A program made the position numbers and the translations under genes. The notes under the pieces are model-generated. The model was not told the origin of the DNA. It made no database searches and saw nothing but the letters and a program-made list of their open reading frames with translations. This document shows positions 17,162-24,191 of a stretch of DNA of 64,000 nucleotides, in pieces. This stretch comes from DASQMT01 sp963835735 (GTDB lineage: Bacteria > Actinomycetota > Thermoleophilia > Solirubrobacterales > Solirubrobacteraceae): NCBI GenBank assembly GCA_963835735.1, contig CAWIGP010000003.1, forward strand, positions 62,001 through 126,000, given 5' to 3'. Position 1 is the stretch's first letter; each line of letters opens with the position of its first letter.

Positions 17162-19048
17162 TCATGTCGCGAGCACCGCGTCCATCCACGCCGCCCGGCG
17201 GATCAGCCAGTCCGTCAGCGCCGCGACCGCGGCAGGGTGCGAGCCGTGCACGATCTGGTTGCGGAACAGCGGCCGGTCGAGCGTCGGCCAGCGGGTGAAG
17301 TTGCGCCGCGCTGGTGCGCTGAGCGCGACGGCGTGGCGGTCGACGGTACGCAGCAGCCCTTCGAGCAGACCGCCGGCGCGGAGCGTCCGCCAGCGGGCGG
17401 CGAGCGCCACCCGGAATGCGGGATCGGCGAGCAGCGCACCCGCCCAGGGGCGACCGGTGAGCAGCCACCCCTCGGGTGCTGAGATCGCCGGGTCGACCGT
17501 GTTCCCGGCGCTGAGGTCGAAGTCCCACACCGGTCCCAGCGCGAGCTTTCCGTCGCTGCGCTGGTGCAGGTAGGTGCTGCTGTAGAACGCATCCTGATTC
17601 TTGAACAGCTCGGCGTGCAGGACGTAGTCGACCGCGGAGGCCTCGTCGAGATGGGCGCGCCAGCCCGCGCCGTCGAGCGCCGCCTCGAACGCCTCGACCG
17701 CCCGGCGAACCTTCCTGGCCTTCTTCTTGCTGGCCTCGTCGGGCTCGACATGGCGCACGGGGCGGCCGGTCGCCGACCGGAAGCTCGCGTCGCCGCGGTC
17801 GAGCTTGGGCTCGCCGGTCAGCTCGACGAGCGCGTCGCCGCGGACGCGCCGGTCGCTGAGCTCGGGCGGCTCGATCAGGACGTACACGCCGCGGTAGCGG
17901 CGGTTGAGCCACAGCTCCACGAAGCGGGTGCGGCTCGCCGCCAGCCCGATCCGCCGGGCGGCGTCGTGCGCGACCAGGTCGCGCAGCAGCGTCGGGTCGG
18001 TGTAGAACGCGTTGAGGTCCCAGTCGCGCTCGCGCGGCATGCCGAGCAGCCGCACCTTGCGCTTGGTCTCGAGCTTGTACGGCTTCTTGGGGTGGCGCTG
18101 CGAGGCCTGGCCGCGCAGCTCGATCTCGACGCGGTACGTGCGCCCGCCGACGGTCAGCCGCGCGGGCGTCTTCGGCTCGTCCCTGATCGTCTGCGCGGCG
18201 CGCAGGTCGACGCGCGGGATCTCGGCGGCCGCCGCCGGCGCCGTGGCACCCAGCGAGAGCGCCACCGCAGCCGTGGGTGCGCTGCGGAAGTAGCGGCGCA
18301 GCATCGGTCGCAGCCCGTTGCTGTTCACGTGCGGGTTCGTGAAGCCGACGCCGAGGCAGTACTTCGAGCAGCCGGGCTCCGGCCGTGCGCCGAGCGACCG
18401 CAGCGCGCGGTCCGCGACCGCGTTGCCGCGCGGCGACTTGCTCTCCACGATCACCAGCCCGTCCGCCAACCTGCCGCTGGCACCGTCGGGCGCGCTGAAC
18501 GCCAGCTCGAAGTCGCAGGTCAACCGCTCGCCCAGCTCCGGTGCGACGAACGTGATGCGCGTGTAGGCCATCGCGAGCACGGCTCGCAGCTCTCCGTCCG
18601 GCGTCCGCCCGTACGTGCTCTCGAGGCGGTCGCGCAGGAACGCCAGCGCGGGCTCGGACAGCTCGTCGCGCCGGTCGCGGTCATAGTCCATCCGGTGCTT
18701 GACGGTGCGCCCGCGGGTGCCCTTCAGCTTGACCTCGAAGCAGCACAGGCCGCTGTCGACGTACTCTCGCGCGCGCAGCTTGTAGCGCCGCCGGCGCTGC
18801 TGCACGTGGTCGCGGAACGCGCGCAGCTCCGCCGTGTCGAAGTACGTCGTGCGGTACCGGAACGCGCGGCGGCCCTCGATCTCGAGCACCGCGTGGGTGC
18901 CGTGCAGGCGCTCCGCGAGCCCGGCGAACAGCTCGACCGAGATCACGTACTTGGTGTCGACGCGGTTGCGCAGCGCGGCGGCCGCGTCGAGCTCGGCCAG
19001 GCCGAGCGTGGGGAAGGACTCAGCGACCCGGGCCGGCGAGACTGGCAT
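17162..19048 (-). CDS. VTC polyphosphate-polymerase domain fused to a CotH kinase
   Basis: A 628-residue two-domain protein. Residues about 20-230 form a VTC-type tunnel domain (LRNRVDTKYVISVELF, YRTTYFDTAELRAFRDH, YKLRAREYVDSG, CCFEVKLKGTRGRTVKHR). A hydrophobic stretch (SAPTAAVALSLGATAPAAAA, about 245-270) resembles a signal/anchor. The rest is a CotH kinase domain (VEIELRGQASQRHPKKPYK, VDYVLHAELFKNQDAF and the metal-binding VWDFDLSAGN near residue 507). The two domains are usually separate adjacent genes, so this looks like a fusion after the VTC end (LRRYF). GAGGAGG precedes ATG 19048. Confidence 0.87.
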   Translation of the reverse strand: MPVSPARVAESFPTLGLAELDAAAALRNRVDTKYVISVELFAGLAERLHGTHAVLEIEGRRAFRYRTTYFDTAELRAFRDHVQQRRRRYKLRAREYVDSGLCCFEVKLKGTRGRTVKHRMDYDRDRRDELSEPALAFLRDRLESTYGRTPDGELRAVLAMAYTRITFVAPELGERLTCDFELAFSAPDGASGRLADGLVIVESKSPRGNAVADRALRSLGARPEPGCSKYCLGVGFTNPHVNSNGLRPMLRRYFRSAPTAAVALSLGATAPAAAAEIPRVDLRAAQTIRDEPKTPARLTVGGRTYRVEIELRGQASQRHPKKPYKLETKRKVRLLGMPRERDWDLNAFYTDPTLLRDLVAHDAARRIGLAASRTRFVELWLNRRYRGVYVLIEPPELSDRRVRGDALVELTGEPKLDRGDASFRSATGRPVRHVEPDEASKKKARKVRRAVEAFEAALDGAGWRAHLDEASAVDYVLHAELFKNQDAFYSSTYLHQRSDGKLALGPVWDFDLSAGNTVDPAISAPEGWLLTGRPWAGALLADPAFRVALAARWRTLRAGGLLEGLLRTVDRHAVALSAPARRNFTRWPTLDRPLFRNQIVHGSHPAAVAALTDWLIRRAAWMDAVLAT

Positions 19049-19634
19049 CGAGCACCTCCTCGGAGATCGGCTGCGTATGGGGTTCCTCGAGGTAACGCAC
19101 CTCGGCGCGCGTCGTCTCGCGCACGTAATCGAGCTCGAGTACCGCGACGTCGGTGACGCGCGCGTTCAGGCGTTCCTCGAGGTGGCGGCGCAGCGCCTCG
19201 CGATCGGAGAACACGAGCTCCAGCGTCACCTCGAGCCGGCGCGTCGGCCGGCTCATGCGCGGGTGGTCGATCGCCCAGGCGGCCAGGAGCGCGGCGCCGG
19301 CCAGCGCGGCCGCGTAGACCGGGCTGCCGAGATCGATCGCGCAGACCAGCGCGATCACGAGCGCGACGAAGAAGTACGCGAGCTCGCGGTTGGAGAACGG
19401 CTCGCTGCGCAACCGGATGATCGACAGCACCGCGAACAGTCCGAAGCCGACGCCCATGCTCACCTGTCCGCCCGCGATCACGACGAGCGCCAGGAACACG
19501 CCGACGTTGAACAGGGCATAGACCACGACCAGGTCCATCCGACGGTGACGCGGCAGGAACACGCCGTAGACGAGCGCGCCGGCCGCGGCCACGTCGATCG
19601 CCAGGCGCAACAGGACATCGGCGAGATCGGTCAT
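19020..19634 (-). CDS. DUF4956 membrane protein
   Basis: A 204-residue protein with about four transmembrane helices (residues 5-125) and a cytosolic C-terminal domain of about 75 residues (RRLEVTLELVFSDREALRRH). The motif GFGLFAVLSIIRLRSEPFSN is characteristic of DUF4956. Genes of this family are commonly found beside VTC-domain and CotH genes, as here, where the 3' end overlaps the VTC-CotH start by 29 nt. Its biochemical role is unknown. It starts at ATG 19634, 25 bp from a triple CTCA repeat. Confidence 0.85.
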   Translation of the reverse strand: MTDLADVLLRLAIDVAAAGALVYGVFLPRHRRMDLVVVYALFNVGVFLALVVIAGGQVSMGVGFGLFAVLSIIRLRSEPFSNRELAYFFVALVIALVCAIDLGSPVYAAALAGAALLAAWAIDHPRMSRPTRRLEVTLELVFSDREALRRHLEERLNARVTDVAVLELDYVRETTRAEVRYLEEPHTQPISEEVLDASLAGPGR

Positions 19635-19658
19635 GGCGTCGGTTGTCCCCGCGTCGCG

Positions 19659-19684
19659 TGAGGCGGACGTGAGCCGGGCGTGAG
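19659..19684 (-). promoter_or_regulatory. Triple CTCA direct repeat before the DUF4956 operon
   Basis: TGAG at 19659, 19670 and 19681 reads CTCAC three times at 11-bp spacing on the minus strand; the nearest box is 25 bp from ATG 19634. It forms one half of a divergent control region with the plus-strand set at 19708-19733. Confidence 0.7.
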
Positions 19685-19707
19685 AGTCGTCTCATCATGA
19701 ACGCGCT

Positions 19708-19733
19708 CTCACGGCGGGCTCATCGCCGGCTCA
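19708..19733 (+). promoter_or_regulatory. Triple CTCA direct repeat before the transglycosylase gene
   Basis: CTCAC, CTCAT and CTCAC start at 19708, 19719 and 19730, exactly 11 bp apart. The last ends 25 bp before ATG 19758. As at the other sites, the first box is preceded by T (CTCTCA), and GAGAAC follows the last CTCAC after 10 nt. Confidence 0.7.
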
Positions 19734-19757
19734 CCGGCGACGGCGAGAACCGCCGCC

Positions 19758-20348
19758 ATGCGCTTCTCACGACTCTCTGCGGTACCGCTCGTCGTCGTCC
19801 TCGCGTTCGCAGCCGACCCGCCCGCCGCCCAGGCCTCCACGCAACCACCGCGCGACATGGCGGTCGTGTACGCGGACGCCGGCGAGCGCTTCGGCGTCGC
19901 GCCGCGGCTGCTCGCGGCGATCGGCTACAACGAGTCGCGGCACGGCCGCAGTCGCCTGCCCGGGGTCCGGTCCGGCATCAACCGCGCCGGCTGTTGCGCA
20001 GGCCCGGCGCAGCTCTGCGTGGTGCGCAGCTGCGGTCGCGTCTGGCAGCACTACCGCGTCGACGGCGACGGGGACGGGCACCGCCGCGTGCACGATCCGC
20101 ACGACGGTTTCGCCACCGCCTCACGCTATGTCGTCGCGCTGCGCAAGATGGTCCGATCGTCCCGGCCGCGGCTGCTGCTGGCGGCGTACAACGCCGGTCC
20201 CGGCGCGGTGCGCCGTTACGACGGGGTTCCGCCGTATCGCGAGACGCTGAACTACGTCCGCGTCGGGCTGCGGCTCCTGCAGCGTGAGGACTTTCTCATC
20301 CTGCGCTCATCGGTGACTCACGCCGGCGCAGAAGCGTTGCCCCGATGA
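19758..20348 (+). CDS. Secreted lytic transglycosylase-like (SLT/GEWL fold) protein
   Basis: A 196-residue protein with a signal peptide (residues 1-26, RFSRLSAVPLVVVLAFAA) followed by a goose-type/SLT lysozyme fold: the catalytic-type Glu in AAIGYNESRHGRSR, a Cys-rich insertion (AGCCAGPAQLCVV) and LLLAAYNAGPGAVRRYDGVP with PYRETLNYVRVG. Such enzymes cleave peptidoglycan glycan strands. Its C-terminal 20 codons run across the CTCA boxes of the next gene, and ATGA overlaps the kinase start. Confidence 0.85.
   Translation: MRFSRLSAVPLVVVLAFAADPPAAQASTQPPRDMAVVYADAGERFGVAPRLLAAIGYNESRHGRSRLPGVRSGINRAGCCAGPAQLCVVRSCGRVWQHYRVDGDGDGHRRVHDPHDGFATASRYVVALRKMVRSSRPRLLLAAYNAGPGAVRRYDGVPPYRETLNYVRVGLRLLQREDFLILRSSVTHAGAEALPR
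20295..20320 (+). promoter_or_regulatory. Triple CTCA direct repeat before the Ser/Thr kinase gene
   Basis: CTCAT, CTCAT and CTCAC start at 20295, 20306 and 20317 (11-bp steps), inside the 3' end of the transglycosylase gene and 25 bp before ATG 20345. Keeping this pattern inside a coding sequence argues for selection on the DNA. Confidence 0.7.
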
Positions 20349-21238
20349 CCGCCCACGCGAAGTCAGCCTGGCGGCTCGCCGAAGGTGACGAGCTCGTCCC
20401 GGGTCGACGCGTGATGCGGCTGCTCGGCGGAGGGCGGCGCTACGAGGCGTATCTGGTGTGGGACGAGCGCCTGCACGCGCTCGTGGTGGCCAAGGCGCTG
20501 CGGCCGGACCAGGCCGCGGACGCGGGCGCGCGCGACGCGCTCGCCGCCGAGGCCGCGCTGCTGGACGAGCTCGCGCACCCGCTGCTCCTGCGCTCGTTCG
20601 ACGCGGTTCTTCACTGCGCGCGGCCGCACGTCGTGCTCGAGCACATCGAGGGGCCGCGGCTGTCGACGCTGATCCGCCGCTACGGACTCGCGCTCGAGCA
20701 GTTGCTGCCGCTCGGCCTGGACGTCGCCCGGCTGCTGCGCTACCTCGCCGCCGAGCGGGTCGTGCACCTCGACGTCAAGCCAAGCAACATCATCATGGAC
20801 GGCCGGCCGAGGCTGATCGACCTGAGCGTCGCGCGGCGGCTGGAGCGGCTCGCGGATCTCGCGGCGCCGGTCGGCACCGACCCCTACATGGCGCCGGAGC
20901 AGTGCGAGCCGGCGCGCTTCGACCGGCTCGGCCCGGCCACGGACGTGTGGGGCCTCGGAGCGACGCTGTTCGAGGCGCTCGCCGGGAACCCGCCGTTCCC
21001 GCCCGATGCCGAGCGCTTCCCGCAACTGCGCCGCAGGCCCGCGGCGCTGCCGCGCCGGCTGCCCGTTTCGCTCGCCGAGCTCGTGCTCGCCTGCCTTTCT
21101 CCGGAGCCGTCCGACCGACCGCCGATCGATGCCGTGGAGGACACGCTCCAGGCGCTCGTCGACGGCCTCCCGGCGCCGCGGCTGACCCGCTTCCGCCCCG
21201 GCGGGACGGCGCGCCTGCGCGGACTCGACGGCGCGTGA
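20345..21238 (+). CDS. Hanks-type serine/threonine protein kinase
   Basis: A 297-residue soluble kinase with a single catalytic domain. Visible elements are a Gly-rich loop region (LLGGGRRYEAYLVW), the VAIK-like Lys in ALVVAKAL, the catalytic loop VVHLDVKPSNIIMD, DLS in place of DFG (RLIDLSVARRL) and the APE region GTDPYMAPEQCEPA. There is no transmembrane segment or PASTA repeat. It lies between a cell-wall hydrolase and CotH genes and may tune the locus post-translationally. Substrate unknown. Confidence 0.88.
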   Translation: MTAHAKSAWRLAEGDELVPGRRVMRLLGGGRRYEAYLVWDERLHALVVAKALRPDQAADAGARDALAAEAALLDELAHPLLLRSFDAVLHCARPHVVLEHIEGPRLSTLIRRYGLALEQLLPLGLDVARLLRYLAAERVVHLDVKPSNIIMDGRPRLIDLSVARRLERLADLAAPVGTDPYMAPEQCEPARFDRLGPATDVWGLGATLFEALAGNPPFPPDAERFPQLRRRPAALPRRLPVSLAELVLACLSPEPSDRPPIDAVEDTLQALVDGLPAPRLTRFRPGGTARLRGLDGA

Positions 21239-21245
21239 GAGCACT

Positions 21246-21271
21246 CTCACCGCCCACTCACGGCGGCCTCA
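21246..21271 (+). promoter_or_regulatory. Triple CTCA direct repeat before the repeat-protein gene
   Basis: CTCAC starts at 21246, 21257 and 21268 in 11-bp steps, right after the kinase stop at 21238. The last box is 49 bp before the preferred GTG 21320, further than at the other four sites. GACGAT follows the last CTCAC after 10 nt. Confidence 0.65.
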
Positions 21272-21319
21272 CCGGGGCTGCGGACGATGGTCAAGCAAGC
21301 GATCCAGGAGGTGAGTGCA

Positions 21320-21880
21320 GTGACGGCGAAGATGGCCGTGCTCATGCTCGCCGTCGTCATCGCCCTCGGGGGCGCAGGCGCCGGCTTGATCCGCAGCATC
21401 GACGACGGGACGGCCCAGGCGGTCGAACCGCTCGAGCTGCGCAAGGACGACGTGCGCGCCGAGGTCGCCGAGGTCGACGACGACGAGGGCGACGGTGACT
21501 CCACGCGCGGCGACGACGGCACGCGCGGCGGCGACAACACGGGTGACCGTGACGCCACGCGCGGCAACGACGGGACACGCGGCGGCGACAACACGGGTGA
21601 CCGTGACGCCACGCGCGGGAATGACGGCACGGGTGGCGGGAACAACACCCGCGACGGCGACTCGACGTGGGGCAACGACGCCACGCGCGGCGGCGACAAC
21701 ACCGGCGACGGCGACTCGACGTGGGGCAACGACGCCACGCGCGGCGGTGACAACACGGGTGACGGCGACTGGACCGGCGGCAACGACGGCACCGGCGGCG
21801 GCGACAACTCGTATGTCGCGCCGGCCAACCCCGGCTACTACGGCGGAGGGGACTCGGGTGGCGGCTACTCGACCGGCTGA
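21320..21880 (+). CDS. Exported Asp/Gly/Thr-rich tandem-repeat protein
   Basis: A 186-residue protein starting at GTG 21320 (AGGAGG 8 nt upstream; ATG 21287 is in frame but lacks a ribosome binding site). An N-terminal hydrophobic segment (KMAVLMLAVVIALGGAGAG) suggests export or anchoring. After an acidic linker come five 18-residue repeats of the form GGDNTGDxDxTxGNDxTx, then a Gly/Tyr tail. The repeats are rich in Asp, Asn and Thr, resembling calcium-binding or phosphorylatable repeats. It overlaps the CotH gene by 23 nt, so it is a plausible CotH or Ser/Thr kinase substrate; this is inferred from position. Confidence 0.75.
   Translation: MTAKMAVLMLAVVIALGGAGAGLIRSIDDGTAQAVEPLELRKDDVRAEVAEVDDDEGDGDSTRGDDGTRGGDNTGDRDATRGNDGTRGGDNTGDRDATRGNDGTGGGNNTRDGDSTWGNDATRGGDNTGDGDSTWGNDATRGGDNTGDGDWTGGNDGTGGGDNSYVAPANPGYYGGGDSGGGYSTG
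21527..21796 (+). repeat. Five tandem 54-bp coding repeats
   Basis: Five in-frame units of 54 bp, each encoding GGDNT-type 18-mers, with a partial unit on each side. Units 1-2 and units 3-4 are most alike (R versus W variants), consistent with repeated local duplication. Confidence 0.85.
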
Positions 21881-23108
21881 GTGGCTGGTCGCGCTGCTGC
21901 TGTTGGGCGCCGGCGCGTCATTCGCGCCGGCGCCCGCCGCGGCCGCCGACCCGCTCGCCCGCATCAGCGTCAACGTCGGCGGAGCGATCCCCGACGGCAA
22001 GAAGCGAACGGCCCGCATGACCGTGCGCGACGACGGCCGCACCGTCTATCGCGGGCGCATCGGAATCGAGCTCCGCGGGCAGTCCTCGAAGCGGTTCCCG
22101 AAGCAGGGCTGGAGCGTCGAGCTGCGCGACCGCAAGGGCGACAACCGCGACGTCGCGCTGCTCGGGATGCCGGCGGACGACGATTGGATCCTCTACGCCG
22201 GCTACAACGACAAGACGCTGATGCGCAACGTGCTGGCGTACGAGACGGCCCGCCGCCTCGGCCGCTACGCGAGCCGCACGCGCTTCGCCGAGGTCACGCT
22301 GAACGGCCGCTACCACGGCGTCTATGTGCTGATGGAGAAGCCCAAGCTGCAGAAGCACCGGATCGACCTGCCGGAGCCCGCTCAGCTGCTGGAGTGGACG
22401 TTCGGCTGGCAGGCGCGCCAGAAGGGGCGCTCGTTCCGGCTGCCGCTCTCCGGCTATCACATCCTGTTCGAGGATCCCGAGCGCTCGGACCTCTCGCGCA
22501 AGCAGCGCTCACGGCTCCGCGGCAGCATCGGCCGTGCCGAACGCGCCCTGTACGCGCGCGACTTCCGCGACCCGACCCGCGGCTGGCGTCGCCACATCGA
22601 CGAGGCGGCCACGGTCGACTACGTGATCGTGAACGAGCTGTTCAAGAACCAGGACACGTTCCGCGCCAGCACGTTCCTCTCACGCGGCGCGGGCGGTCGC
22701 TGGCAGCTCGGACCCGTGTGGGACTTCGACATCTCGATGGGCAACTCGGACTACGGCGAGAGCGCGGTGCTCGCGGGCTCGATGCTCGCGAGGCGCTCGT
22801 GGGGCGGGCGGCTGTACGAGGACCCGCGCTTCGTCACCGCGGTCACCCGGCGCTGGCGTGAGCTGCGCCGCGACGGTCAGACGCGAGCGCTGCTGCGCAG
22901 CGTCGACCGTCACGCCCGCCGGCTCGGTGCGACCGGTGCGGCGGCGCGCAACTTCCGCCGCTGGCCGGTACTCGGAACCCGCGTCTGGCCGAACCCGCCT
23001 GCCGCGGTGAGGCGCACGACGTACGCCGCCGAGGTGTCGGCGCTGCGCAGCTGGCTCAAGCGCCGGATCGCGTGGATGGACGGGCACGTGCGCGAGCTGG
23101 GGCCCTGA
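21858..23108 (+). CDS. Secreted CotH family protein kinase
   Basis: A 416-residue CotH-fold kinase. The start is GTG 21858 with GGAGG 8 nt upstream. The N-terminal 32 residues form a signal peptide (LVALLLLGAGASFAPAPAAA). Diagnostic blocks: IGIELRGQSSKRFPKQGW, NDKTLMRNVLAYETARRLG, VDYVIVNELFKNQDTF and the metal-binding VWDFDISMGN at about residues 287-297. In spore formers CotH phosphorylates coat proteins; here it would act outside the membrane. It resembles the CotH half of the VTC-CotH fusion, suggesting paralogues in one locus. Confidence 0.9.
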   Translation: MAATRPAEWLVALLLLGAGASFAPAPAAAADPLARISVNVGGAIPDGKKRTARMTVRDDGRTVYRGRIGIELRGQSSKRFPKQGWSVELRDRKGDNRDVALLGMPADDDWILYAGYNDKTLMRNVLAYETARRLGRYASRTRFAEVTLNGRYHGVYVLMEKPKLQKHRIDLPEPAQLLEWTFGWQARQKGRSFRLPLSGYHILFEDPERSDLSRKQRSRLRGSIGRAERALYARDFRDPTRGWRRHIDEAATVDYVIVNELFKNQDTFRASTFLSRGAGGRWQLGPVWDFDISMGNSDYGESAVLAGSMLARRSWGGRLYEDPRFVTAVTRRWRELRRDGQTRALLRSVDRHARRLGATGAAARNFRRWPVLGTRVWPNPPAAVRRTTYAAEVSALRSWLKRRIAWMDGHVRELGP

Positions 23109-23111
23109 GCC

Positions 23112-23996
23112 TCACGCGCCCACGGCGCGGGCGAGCGCTGCGACGAACGCCCGCGCCGCCGGCCGCACGCCGCTCGCCGCCGTGAGCGCGTACAGCGAGC
23201 GGCGCGGGACGGCGTCGTCGAGCGGCACGAACGCGACGCCGGCTCGGCGCCGGCGGGCCAGCAGCTCCGGCGCGAGCGTGACCGCGAGCCCGCCCGCCAC
23301 GAGCTCGACGATCGCCATCGGGTCACGGCTGACGTACGCGATCCTCGGCTCGAAGCCGGCCGCGACGCACGCGCGGTAGATGATGTGGTCGCGCGACGGG
23401 GCGGACCAGGTCTCCTCCGCGAGCGCGGCCAGCTCGATCCGCGGCCGCCCTGCGAGCGGGTGATCCGCGGGCAGCATCGCGAGCATCGCCTCCTCGCCGA
23501 GCTCGTGACGCTCGCTGCCGTCCGGCGCGTGCCGCGCCGCCGCCGCGTCCTGGAAGCAGACCGCGACGTGCAGGCGCCCGGCCGCGACCGCCGCGCCGTT
23601 CTCCTGCGCCGACCCCTCGACCGCCTCGACCTGCAGCTCCGGCCGCTCGGCCCGCAGCTGTGAGATCGCCGCAGGGACGATCGATCCCAGGGCGCTCGGG
23701 AACGCGCCGACGCGCAGCGTCTCGCGCTCGGCGGCCACCAGCTCCGCCACCTGCGCGTCGGCCTGGGCGAGGCGCTCGGCGATCGCGTCGGCGTGGGCGA
23801 GCAGCAGCGCGCCGGCGTCGGTGAGCGCCGGACCGCCCGGGCCACGGTCGAGCAGGCGCGCGCCGAGCTGGCGCTCCAGCGCGGCGACCCGCTGGGACAC
23901 GGCGGGCTGGGTGAGCGCGAGCGCCTCGGCCGCCCGAGAGAACGAGCGGCGGTTGGCGACCTCGCGGAACGTCAGGAGCCGGAGCGGATCGAGCAT
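23112..23996 (-). CDS. LysR family transcriptional regulator
   Basis: A 294-residue LysR regulator. The winged helix-turn-helix is in residues 1-60 (FREVANRRSFSRAAEALALT, then QPAVSQRVAALERQLGARL) and the periplasmic-binding-protein-like effector domain follows (LRVGAFPSALGSIVPAAISQ). GTG 24002 is an alternative start two codons upstream. It faces a short divergent frame across an unusually AT-rich gap. Confidence 0.88.
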   Translation of the reverse strand: MLDPLRLLTFREVANRRSFSRAAEALALTQPAVSQRVAALERQLGARLLDRGPGGPALTDAGALLLAHADAIAERLAQADAQVAELVAAERETLRVGAFPSALGSIVPAAISQLRAERPELQVEAVEGSAQENGAAVAAGRLHVAVCFQDAAAARHAPDGSERHELGEEAMLAMLPADHPLAGRPRIELAALAEETWSAPSRDHIIYRACVAAGFEPRIAYVSRDPMAIVELVAGGLAVTLAPELLARRRRAGVAFVPLDDAVPRRSLYALTAASGVRPAARAFVAALARAVGA

Positions 23997-24065
23997 TCGC
24001 ACACCTTATGACATAGCCAAAAAGGTAATTTGAACGAATGGCGGTTCGGGTCCACCATGGTCGCC
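23997..24065. promoter_or_regulatory. AT-rich LysR divergent control region
   Basis: ACCTT (24002-24006) and AAGGT, separated by an AT-rich core containing ATGACATAGCCAAA, form a LysR-type interrupted dyad in an otherwise GC-rich setting. It presumably controls the LysR gene and the divergent short frame. Confidence 0.4.
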
Positions 24066-24191
24066 ATGGACCCTCTCGCTTTCCTCCTCGCCCACGATGC
24101 CACCCGCTCCGCCGTCTTCGGCTCGGAGCCCTGGGACCGCCCGCGTCGCCTTCGCCGCCGGCCCGCGAACCGCGCGCCGCGCGTCCGCTAG
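24066..24191 (+). CDS. Short Arg-rich frame divergent from LysR (41 aa)
   Basis: ATG 24066 opens a 41-residue frame starting MDPLAFLLAHDATRSAVFGS and turning Arg/Pro-rich. It ends against the convergent DUF5996 gene, overlapping it by 4 nt. It may be a small protein or a truncated gene. No family is recognised and no clear ribosome binding site is seen. Confidence 0.3.
   Translation: MDPLAFLLAHDATRSAVFGSEPWDRPRRLRRRPANRAPRVR

Noticed and set aside
17106..17165. Upstream ATG start for the subtilase
   Set aside because: It would translate the CTCA boxes and bury the signal peptide; GTG 17105 has a better ribosome binding site and matches the 24-25 bp box spacing of other genes.
21527..21796. 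Possible CRISPR-like or satellite repeats
   Set aside because: Units are contiguous, in frame and protein-coding; there are no spacers.
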